DNA of 6,352 nt from Lachnospiraceae bacterium UBA3774. GTDB lineage: Bacteria; Bacillota; Clostridia; Lachnospirales; Lachnospiraceae. Where the stretch lies: NCBI GenBank assembly GCA_002369255.1, contig DFFO01000023.1, positions 1 to 6,352 of the forward strand. Reading direction: 5' to 3'. The position numbers and the translations under genes were made by a program. The notes under the pieces were generated by a model. The model searched no databases, had not been told where the DNA came from, and was given only the letters and a program-made list of their open reading frames with translations. How positions within the stretch are numbered: the first letter of the stretch is position 1; each line of letters opens with the position of its first letter. This document shows, piece by piece, positions 1 to 5,027 of the stretch.

Positions 1-24
1 TTAAAAAATGCCACTATTTGTTGA

Positions 25-50
25 ACGACCCTCCAAATTTGGAGGGTCGT
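25..50. terminator. Perfect 26-bp palindrome, probable terminator for a gene left of the window
   Basis: Arms ACGACCCTCC and GGAGGGTCGT surround AAATTT; the whole 26 bases are self-complementary. On the plus strand the stem is followed by ATTTGT, a short T-rich tail, and stop codons lie just before it (TAA at 2-4, TGA at 22-24). This suits the end of a plus-strand gene lying off the left edge and converging on the operon. ATTTGT also occurs before the palindrome (16-21), so the hairpin is flanked by a 6-bp direct repeat. Confidence 0.45.
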
Positions 51-64
51 ATTTGTAGCATATC

Positions 65-81
65 TTGTATTTTAAATACAA
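65..81. repeat. AT-rich inverted repeat
   Basis: TTGTATTT and AAATACAA are perfect 8-bp arms around a single T. The symmetry suits a dimeric regulator's site or a weak hairpin; nothing nearby identifies a regulator or a promoter. Confidence 0.35.
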
Positions 82-238
82 CCTTCTTCAAAATATTGAT
101 CAGTTTGATACCACAGCATCATGTTCATGGATTCATTATAGCATGATGTGACAGTTCGTACCAACGGTGTTTTCTTGTTCATCAGGACAGTCGGTCAAAA
201 TGCTTTTGGGCAGTTTTTCTGTTGGTAGTAATGCGCAT

Positions 239-274
239 AAAGACTTCGGGTGCTATTCGAAGATACCCGTCTTT
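239..274. repeat. Imperfect hairpin with two competing stems
   Basis: AAAGAC (239-244) pairs with GTCTTT (269-274) and GGGT (248-251) with ACCC (265-268). Alternatively CTTCG (244-248) pairs with CGAAG (258-262). The two foldings exclude each other. On the plus strand the longer stem is followed by TATAAG after TTTT. No coding or known RNA family is recognised. Confidence 0.3.
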
Positions 275-363
275 TATAAGAAACTTTCTGAGATTTCACC
301 TATTTTCGTGTCGTATATAAATGGGAGGAATTGGGATTTATCCCTCTGAATGAACTCTTAGCA

Positions 364-393
364 CAAGAAAAGGCGTGACCAAAGCCACGCCTT
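364..393 (-). terminator. Probable Rho-independent terminator of the operon
   Basis: On the minus strand AAGGCGTG pairs with CACGCCTT over 8 bp around loop GCTTTGGT, and the stem runs into TTCTTG, making a T-rich tail with the two stem T residues (TTTTCTTG). It lies about 60 nt after the last stop codon and no minus-strand gene follows. The tail is interrupted by C, so efficiency may be moderate. The plus strand has only a weak T tract (CCCATTCTTAAATTTTT). Confidence 0.7.
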
Positions 394-429
394 CCCATTC
401 TTAAATTTTTAAACATTACTGTCTTATGT

Positions 430-446
430 CGCGCACATTTTGCGCG
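430..446 (-). repeat. Short hairpin just after the CHAP stop
   Basis: CGCGCA and TGCGCG pair around a 5-nt loop, starting 7 nt beyond the TAA at 456-454. There is no T-run after it on the minus strand, so it is not a terminator by itself; it could protect the transcript 3' end. Confidence 0.35.
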
Positions 447-453
447 GCAGCTG

Positions 454-1098
454 TTATTTTGATATGCAGTGAAAGTCGTTGTTTCGGATCTGACCTGAGA
501 TCCGGTTTTCAACGGTCTGACCGGCGGCTTTGTCTTTGAGATAATTTATGATCAGTTTGGGGAAATTTGATCTTTCAAAGACGGACAGCAGCGGATCCGG
601 GCTAAAGACAGGCCGGATCACTCCGAAAAAAGTGCCGAAGGAATATGAATACGTATGAATTCTTGCCTGATGGTTTGAGCCGAGAAACTCGGACACCGTC
701 AGGCTTTTTGCGTCAGCATAAAGCACTATCGCGACGTGTCCATAATTGCTGTTTGTCTTTGTCCATACTGCGATATCACCCGGCAAAGGGATATTCTTAT
801 TATTGAACGCAATCCTCTTCCACCCCTGCGGGAGCGCATTTTCGGCATAGTCTTTTCCGTTGCCTCCCGGGCTTTTTTCTCCGAGCAATCTGTAATAAGC
901 AACTGCAAGATCCACGCACTGTACTCCGTATCCGCCGTCGTAATCCTTCGGATTTTCAGACTGCTTTCGGGCCCAGTCGATGGCCTGGCGGCGGGTTACG
1001 GGGGCTTCTTTTGCCATAGCGCCCGCAGGCGTCATGATCACTGTGATAAGCGCCAATAAACATATAAAGACATCTTTTCTTTTTTGCGTAAAAAACAT
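454..1098 (-). CDS. Secreted CHAP-domain cysteine peptidase/amidase
   Basis: Probably an exported enzyme that cuts peptidoglycan peptide bonds. From ATG 1098 the protein has 214 residues: a signal peptide with basic start (QKRKD), hydrophobic core FICLLALITVIM and likely cleavage after AMA at 29, then a CHAP (NlpC/P60-like) domain at about 33-165. The nucleophile is Cys61 in YGVQCVDLAVAYYRLL and the base is His121 in NYGHVAIVL; Glu137 (VSEF) is a candidate third residue. LPGDIAVWT before the His is typical of the domain. No SH3, LysM or choline-binding repeats are present. The last ~45 residues match nothing I recognise and their codons include a strong hairpin. A GTG start at 1122 would add eight residues (MSGRISQI) before the signal peptide. 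Neither start has a good ribosome binding site. An 11-codon frame (1133-1098) ends TAATG on the chosen start and might couple it. The substrate is unknown. Confidence 0.82.
   Translation of the reverse strand: MFFTQKRKDVFICLLALITVIMTPAGAMAKEAPVTRRQAIDWARKQSENPKDYDGGYGVQCVDLAVAYYRLLGEKSPGGNGKDYAENALPQGWKRIAFNNKNIPLPGDIAVWTKTNSNYGHVAIVLYADAKSLTVSEFLGSNHQARIHTYSYSFGTFFGVIRPVFSPDPLLSVFERSNFPKLIINYLKDKAAGQTVENRISGQIRNNDFHCISK
477..514. repeat. Inverted repeat in the 3' end of the CHAP gene
   Basis: CGGATCT (485-491) and AGATCCG (498-504) form a perfect 7-bp stem with loop GACCTG. Outside it CGTTG (477-481) pairs with CAACG (510-514) across a small internal loop. On the plus strand the inner stem is followed by GTTTTC, somewhat like a terminator for transcription coming from the left. 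It lies within codons for the final residues of the CHAP protein. Confidence 0.5.
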
Positions 1099-1140
1099 TA
1101 TTTGCGAGATGCGGCCTGACACGGCAAGCGCATTTTCTTT

Positions 1141-1479
1141 CTATAAAATATATTCAAGCGGCGTTAGTATTTTCAGAATATCCACTCCGTTTATGAGAAA
1201 GATATTTTTCACGATCCAGTTTACCAAGATCAAGGCGATGCCAATCCAGACATATATCATCCTGAATTTCAGCATCGCAACTTTTCTGCCTGAGACGACG
1301 TGGATCGCAAAACTAAGCGCGAAGGCCGAAAAAATGACAACGGCATAAAGTACGAACGGATGGATCAGGAAGCTCCTCCATACGTCCCCGAAATGAAAGA
1401 GCGCACGAAGCGCTCTTCTGCCGCCGCATCCCGGGCAGTAAAGACCTGTAAACAGTCTGAAAACACAGCGATCCGTCAT
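1141..1479 (-). CDS. DUF2752 family small membrane protein
   Basis: A 112-residue protein recognisable by the family's CPGCG motif (Cys15 and Cys18 in LYCPGCGGRRALRALFHFGD). The family usually reads CPGCG-x-TR; here the Thr position is Arg. Two hydrophobic stretches, about 39-62 and 75-97, should cross the membrane. The family has no firmly established function; paired cysteines could bind metal or be redox active, but that is speculation. The ATG at 1479 overlaps the lysC stop as TGATG and has no ribosome binding site (bases before it read ATTTATCTGCTG). Translation therefore probably depends on ribosomes finishing lysC. In-frame codons upstream run open to a TGA at 1533-1531 but offer no better start. 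It ends in TAG. It likely rides in the operon as an envelope gene rather than taking part in amino-acid synthesis. Confidence 0.8.
   Translation of the reverse strand: MTDRCVFRLFTGLYCPGCGGRRALRALFHFGDVWRSFLIHPFVLYAVVIFSAFALSFAIHVVSGRKVAMLKFRMIYVWIGIALILVNWIVKNIFLINGVDILKILTPLEYIL
1397..1417 (-). repeat. Perfect hairpin inside the DUF2752 gene, possible weak terminator
   Basis: AAGAGCGC and GCGCTCTT form an 8-bp perfect stem around TTCGT (minus strand), followed by a T-rich stretch TCATTTC. It begins about 60 nt after the lysC stop codon, so it could reduce transcription into the two distal genes. It also encodes RRALRAL, so it may be a chance product of repeated Arg/Ala/Leu codons. Confidence 0.35.
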
Positions 1480-1952
1480 CAGCAGATAAATGAATCGTGA
1501 ACAGCTCTGGTCGCTCTGTCCGCGTATGCTTCATCAATAATAACGGAAATGCGTATCTCGGAAGTATGGATCATCTTCATATTGATGCCGGCATTGTAGA
1601 GAACGCCGAACATCTGGGCAGCGGCTCCCGCATGTGTACGCAGTCCCGCACCGACCAAAGAAACCTTGGCTATTTTGTCATCGGTGACGATTTTCTTTAT
1701 TCCGAGAGAGTCTTTTAATTTGTTCAGTATTTCAAGCGCTTCCGAAAGGTTGCTCCTTGAAACGGTAAAAAGAATGTCTTTTGTGTCGTCTCTGCCGATC
1801 GACTGAAGGATAATATCCACGTCGATCTTTTTGTTTGCGAGCGCGTCGAATATTTTGAAAGCCATTCCGGGCTCATCTTTTACTTCAAGCAGCGAGATCT
1901 GCGCAACATTTTTGTCGGCGGCAACTCCGCTGACAACAACACCTTCCATCAT
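1479..1952 (-). CDS. lysC: Aspartokinase beta subunit from in-frame internal start
   Basis: A nested product of about 157 residues, starting MMEGVVVSGVAADK and containing only the two ACT domains. In B. subtilis AKII and Corynebacterium glutamicum the aspartokinase is an alpha2-beta2 enzyme whose beta chain is translated from an internal start in the same frame, and the beta chain there begins at the matching place (C. glutamicum MEEAVLTGVATDK, from memory). Here the strong AAGGAGG with 8-nt spacing before Met245 supports the same arrangement. The beta chain would bind the inhibitor amino acid and hold the alpha subunits in their regulated form. The DNA signal is direct; production of the protein is inferred. 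Confidence 0.75.
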   Translation of the reverse strand: MMEGVVVSGVAADKNVAQISLLEVKDEPGMAFKIFDALANKKIDVDIILQSIGRDDTKDILFTVSRSNLSEALEILNKLKDSLGIKKIVTDDKIAKVSLVGAGLRTHAGAAAQMFGVLYNAGINMKMIHTSEIRISVIIDEAYADRATRAVHDSFIC

Positions 1953-2684
1953 TTTGGTTTCCTCCTTGACTATCGTTCCTTCTTCTCTGTTCAGACTTGA
2001 GCGGACAATGATCGGCACTCCGTAGTGCTTGGCAAGCTCCACTGACCTGTTGTGAAGCACCTTGGCGCCGAGGGAAGCAAGTTCAAGCATCTCGTCATAG
2101 GTTATCTCGTCCAGCTTTTTTGCATCCGGCACAACTCTTGGATCGGCGGTATACACACCGTCAACGTCAGTATAAATCTCGCAGGCATCAGCATGAAGCG
2201 CCGCCGCCAGAGCTACGGCAGTGGTATCTGATCCTCCGCGGCCGAGCGTCGTAAAGTCGTCAAACTTGTTGATTCCCTGAAATCCCGTTATGATAACTAT
2301 TTTTCCGGAATCAAGTTCGTTGTTTATTCTTTCTTTTTCTATTTTTTTGAACATTGCTTTACCGTAGGTCGAGGTGGTATGCATCTTGACCTGCATGGCG
2401 TTCAGTGATATGGCAGGTACTCCGAGAGAAGAAATAGCCATCGCCATCATAGCCACCGAAATCTGTTCTCCCGTCACCATCAGCATATCAAGTTCTCTGG
2501 GCGAGGGATTTGGATTGATACTTTTTGCCTGAGCTATGAGACCGTCCGTGGTCTTTCCCATAGCGGAAAGCACAACCACAACCTTGTGTCCGGCATTGTA
2601 ATCTTCAATACAACGTCTTGCCACGTTAAGAATCTTTTCATTGTCCGCGACTGAACTGCCGCCGAATTTTTTTACGATTAACAC
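1479..2684 (-). CDS. lysC: Aspartokinase, alpha subunit / full-length product
   Basis: Phosphorylates aspartate with ATP to give aspartyl phosphate, the first step towards lysine, threonine and methionine. The 401-residue protein has the kinase N terminus with KFGGSS (6-11), VTGEQIS (70-76), a GRGGSDTTA loop (148-156) and the nucleotide-site stretch YTDVDGVYTADPR (171-183). Two ACT domains follow (about 263-325 and 340-401), the first with a normal DEPG loop (270-273) and the second containing HTSEIRIS (373-380). This is the short, single-function form like B. subtilis AKII and Corynebacterium LysC, not a fusion to homoserine dehydrogenase. Feedback control by lysine, alone or with threonine, is expected from the family but not provable here. 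Ser in the common ISTSEI string is His373 in this protein. Start is GTG; stop TGA shares its A with the ATG of the next gene. An internal start for a beta subunit is listed separately. Confidence 0.97.
   Translation of the reverse strand: MLIVKKFGGSSVADNEKILNVARRCIEDYNAGHKVVVVLSAMGKTTDGLIAQAKSINPNPSPRELDMLMVTGEQISVAMMAMAISSLGVPAISLNAMQVKMHTTSTYGKAMFKKIEKERINNELDSGKIVIITGFQGINKFDDFTTLGRGGSDTTAVALAAALHADACEIYTDVDGVYTADPRVVPDAKKLDEITYDEMLELASLGAKVLHNRSVELAKHYGVPIIVRSSLNREEGTIVKEETKMMEGVVVSGVAADKNVAQISLLEVKDEPGMAFKIFDALANKKIDVDIILQSIGRDDTKDILFTVSRSNLSEALEILNKLKDSLGIKKIVTDDKIAKVSLVGAGLRTHAGAAAQMFGVLYNAGINMKMIHTSEIRISVIIDEAYADRATRAVHDSFIC
1961..1967 (-). promoter_or_regulatory. Internal ribosome binding site within lysC
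   Basis: AAGGAGG, a perfect match to the Shine-Dalgarno consensus, encodes part of the linker VKEET and lies 8 nt before two consecutive in-frame ATG codons (1952 and 1949). Position and spacing are ideal for starting a separate beta subunit. Confidence 0.8.
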
Positions 2685-2686
2685 TT

Positions 2687-3904
2687 TTATATACTCCCTT
2701 TTATTCTTATTCCTTTAATAAAACCGTTAAGCTCCGATGATCTCTTAAGAAATTCCGCTTCTGTCATTTCCTCTGTGATAAGACCGAATTCCATGCTCCT
2801 TGTGCCGGCGATGCCTCCACCGGAAAATGCTTTAAGAGCATTTTCATAAGCGCTTTGATCGCTGCCCAGGACTCTTACGAAATATCTGTACTTGATCCCG
2901 GATATGTCTTTAACGGTTGCTTTTTCATCTGACCATCCGGCATAAACTGTTTCCCCGCCGCGTTTTATAGCTTCAAAGACATCGGCGCACACAGCGCTTG
3001 ACGTGGCGCGGGCGCCGGCTCCCTGTCCGTAAAGCATCACGTCGCCCACCATATTTCCGCATACAGTAACCGCATTAAAAACGTTGTTTACGGAATAGAG
3101 CGCGTCACCGCGTCCGACCATTCTCGGAGCAACAAGCGCAAATACGCCGTCCTCTTCAAATACAGCTTCCGCGATAAGTTTTATTGCGCAGCCGAGCTCC
3201 GACGCATATCTGATATCCTCTTCTGTAATATCGGATATTCCTTCCACGGTGATATCTTCAAAGCTTACGTTTTTTCCGGTCACCATGGATGCCAAAATGG
3301 CAATCTTTCTTCCGGCGTCATATCCTTCTACGTCGGCCTCGGGATTTCTTTCCGCAAACCCAAGCTTTTGAGCCTCCAAAAGCGCAGCTTCATACGTGAC
3401 GCCTCCATCGGCCATAGAAGAAAGGATATAATTTGTAGTTCCGTTTAAAATACCGCTGATACTCAATATTTTATCGGCAGTCAGGCATTCGGCAAGATTT
3501 CTGATGATCGGAATTCCGCCTCCCACGCTTGCTTCAAAAAAGAAGTTTACGTTGTTTTTACGGGCGGCCAGGAGCAGCTCCGCGCCTTTTTTCTCTACGA
3601 GCTCCTTGTTTGACGTGCAAACGTGTTTACCTGCGTTTAGCGCACGCATCTCAAAAGAAAAAGCCGGTTCAACGCCTCCCATGGTTTCTACGACTATGCT
3701 GATCGAGGGATCGTCTATCACGTCGCTTACATCGTGCGTAATAAGATCCTGTACCGGATCACCCGGAAAATCACGCAGATCAAGGATCCTCTTGACCCTG
3801 ACCTCTTCTCCGAGGCGTTCTTTTAGTATATCCCTGTTTTCGCAGATAAGCTCATATACACCTCTGCCTATGGTTCCGAGTCCCATAATAGCAATGTATT
3901 TCAT
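2687..3904 (-). CDS. hom: Homoserine dehydrogenase with degenerate C-terminal ACT-like domain
   Basis: Catalyses NAD(P)H-dependent reduction of aspartate semialdehyde to homoserine, the branch leading to threonine and methionine. The 405-residue protein opens with a Rossmann dinucleotide motif GLGTIG (8-13). The TSNK motif places a conserved lysine at 100, the family signature GILNGTTNYIL is at 151-161, and DVEGYDAGRKIAILA (191-205) supplies Asp196 and Lys200, which align with the catalytic Asp/Lys pair known from yeast. Residues from about 338 occupy the position of the regulatory ACT domain, but where ACT domains usually have a D-x-P-G loop this one reads LGSDQSAYENAL, so allosteric control by threonine may be altered or lost (inference). 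The start is ATG with a strong AAGGAG. The stop TAA is 2 nt before lysC, so the first two dedicated steps towards homoserine, apart from the semialdehyde dehydrogenase, are made together. Confidence 0.96.
   Translation of the reverse strand: MKYIAIMGLGTIGRGVYELICENRDILKERLGEEVRVKRILDLRDFPGDPVQDLITHDVSDVIDDPSISIVVETMGGVEPAFSFEMRALNAGKHVCTSNKELVEKKGAELLLAARKNNVNFFFEASVGGGIPIIRNLAECLTADKILSISGILNGTTNYILSSMADGGVTYEAALLEAQKLGFAERNPEADVEGYDAGRKIAILASMVTGKNVSFEDITVEGISDITEEDIRYASELGCAIKLIAEAVFEEDGVFALVAPRMVGRGDALYSVNNVFNAVTVCGNMVGDVMLYGQGAGARATSSAVCADVFEAIKRGGETVYAGWSDEKATVKDISGIKYRYFVRVLGSDQSAYENALKAFSGGGIAGTRSMEFGLITEEMTEAEFLKRSSELNGFIKGIRIKGSI
2694..2700 (-). promoter_or_regulatory. lysC ribosome binding site supporting a GTG start
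   Basis: AAGGGAG lies inside the last codons of hom, 9 nt before the GTG at 2684. No ATG is available near the conserved LIVKKFGGSS beginning, so this site decides the non-ATG start of lysC. Confidence 0.75.
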
Positions 3905-3911
3905 TCAAAAT

Positions 3912-3917
3912 CTCCTT
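3912..3917 (-). promoter_or_regulatory. hom ribosome binding site, overlapping the prfB stop
   Basis: AAGGAG sits 7 nt before the hom ATG. Its two A residues are the last two bases of the prfB TAA stop (3918-3916), so a ribosome ending prfB stands directly on the hom initiation signal. This favours coupled translation and fixes the hom start at 3904. Confidence 0.85.
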
Positions 3918-5025
3918 ATTTTTTCAGGCTTATCCACTTCAGATAGCCATTGATGAATCTGTCTATATCTCCGTCAAGCACGGCGTCAACGTTTGCAGTT
4001 TCAACGTCTGTGCGGGTATCTTTTACCATAGTATAAGGCTGAAGCACATAGCTGCGTATCTGGTTTCCCCAGGCTATATCAGTTACTTCTCCCCTGATGC
4101 CGGAGGCTTTTTCCATCTGCTCCTGCTGTTTCAGGAGATAAAGCTTTGCTTTGAGCATCTGCATCGCCTTGTCTTTGTTTTGGAACTGTGAGCGTTCGTT
4201 TTGACACTGTACCACGATTCCGGTGGGGAAATGCGTTATACGGATCGCGGATGAAGTCTTGTTGATATGCTGGCCGCCTGCTCCGCTGCTTCGGTAAGTA
4301 TCTATTCGTATATCTTCGTCTTTTATCTCAATATCGATATCTTCCTCAATATCCGGCATTACGTCACAGGAAACGAAAGACGTCTGTCTTTTTCCGGCTG
4401 CGTTAAAAGGCGAGATGCGAACGAGTCTGTGAACGCCTTTTTCGGATTTGAGCAGCCCGTAAGCGTTCATTCCGTTGATCTGAACGGTAACGGATTTGAT
4501 GCCTGCTTCATCGCCGTCAAGATAATCCAGCACCTCGACGCTAAAGCCTTTTTTCTCAGCCCAGCGCGTAAACATACGATAAAGCATTCCGGCCCAGTCG
4601 CATGCCTCCGTCCCGCCGGCTCCGGCATGAAGCGAAAGGATCGCATTGTCCTTGTCATATTCGCCCGAAAGAAGGGTGCTGATCCTGATATTCTCAAGCT
4701 CGTCATTGAATTCGCTCAGCTCCTGTCCGATCTCGTCGGCAAGAGCCTGGTCTTCTTCCTCATAAGCCATTTCAATGAGAGTTTCTATATCTTCATACTT
4801 TTGTGAAAGGCTGTTGCAGGTATCCACGGTCGCTTTTAGGTTTTTGAGTTCCTGCATGGCTTTTCCCGATCTTTCGGCGTCGTCCCAGAAAGTCGGCTCT
4901 TCCATCGTCTTTTCAAGCTCGGCTATCCGGTTTTGTTTCGCCTCAAGATCAAGCGATTCTATCACTTCTTTTAAGGGCGCCTGTTTTTCAGCCAGTATTG
5001 ATTTGTATTGATCCAATTCTACCAT
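3916..5025 (-). CDS. prfB: Peptide chain release factor 2 (RF2), without programmed frameshift
   Basis: RF2 recognises UGA and UAA in the ribosomal A site and triggers release of the finished protein. The 369-residue product has an N-terminal helical domain (about 1-110), the stop-codon recognition tripeptide SPF at 205-207, which marks RF2 rather than RF1, and the catalytic GGQ loop at 250-252 within SSGAGGQHINKTSSAIRITH. The length fits the family (366 in B. subtilis). A longer reading from 5082 is possible, but its extra 19 residues lie entirely over the secA zinc-motif codons, so I chose ATG 5025, which starts 2 nt after the secA stop. Its ribosome binding site is weak (GGA about 10 nt upstream), suggesting translational coupling to secA. 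Most bacterial prfB genes need a +1 frameshift at codon 26; here one uninterrupted frame is used. The gene ends in TAA, which lies next to the hom ribosome binding site. Confidence 0.97.
   Translation of the reverse strand: MVELDQYKSILAEKQAPLKEVIESLDLEAKQNRIAELEKTMEEPTFWDDAERSGKAMQELKNLKATVDTCNSLSQKYEDIETLIEMAYEEEDQALADEIGQELSEFNDELENIRISTLLSGEYDKDNAILSLHAGAGGTEACDWAGMLYRMFTRWAEKKGFSVEVLDYLDGDEAGIKSVTVQINGMNAYGLLKSEKGVHRLVRISPFNAAGKRQTSFVSCDVMPDIEEDIDIEIKDEDIRIDTYRSSGAGGQHINKTSSAIRITHFPTGIVVQCQNERSQFQNKDKAMQMLKAKLYLLKQQEQMEKASGIRGEVTDIAWGNQIRSYVLQPYTMVKDTRTDVETANVDAVLDGDIDRFINGYLKWISLKK
4947..4953 (-). other. Remnant of the prfB autoregulatory frameshift site
   Basis: Codons 25-26 read CTT GAT, giving Leu-Asp, where canonical prfB has CTT TGA followed by C or T. 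The local protein text SLDLE matches the residues on either side of the frameshift in B. subtilis and E. coli prfB. Deleting one T from CTTTGAT gives exactly the sequence seen. The AGGGGG-like element that stimulates the shift is also missing: the bases before CTT are ATAGAATCG. The site is therefore inactive. Confidence 0.8.
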
Positions 5026-5027
5026 TT

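Larger units (their letters stand above)
1..369. other. Gene-free AT-rich intergenic stretch
   Basis: I find no protein-coding or RNA gene. The open frames here (a 60-codon plus frame at 167-349, and a 70-codon minus frame at 300-512 crossing the terminator) have no recognisable protein character. The stretch holds the inverted repeats at 25-50, 65-81 and 239-274. A GGGAGGA motif at about 324-330 has only a four-codon frame after it. Confidence 0.6.

Noticed and set aside
167..349. 60-codon plus-strand frame in the intergenic stretch
   Set aside because: No ribosome binding site, no domain, and it spans the 239-274 inverted repeat.
300..512. 70-codon minus-strand frame after and overlapping the CHAP gene
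   Set aside because: It runs through the operon terminator and the CHAP 3' end in another frame, and has no recognisable protein pattern.
980..1348. 122-codon plus-strand frame
   Set aside because: It covers the CHAP signal peptide and DUF2752 on the other strand; its hydrophobic parts are complements of the membrane segments there.
2685..3918. Lysine riboswitch or T-box ahead of hom/lysC
   Set aside because: The intergenic gaps are 11 and 2 nt, too short to contain a leader RNA.
3504..3953. 149-codon plus-strand frame
   Set aside because: It is antisense to the Rossmann half of hom, has Ser/Thr-rich low-complexity character and no family features.
4267..4806. 179-codon plus-strand frame
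   Set aside because: It lies antisense to the conserved core of prfB, including the SPF and GGQ regions, and shows no domain or ribosome binding site.
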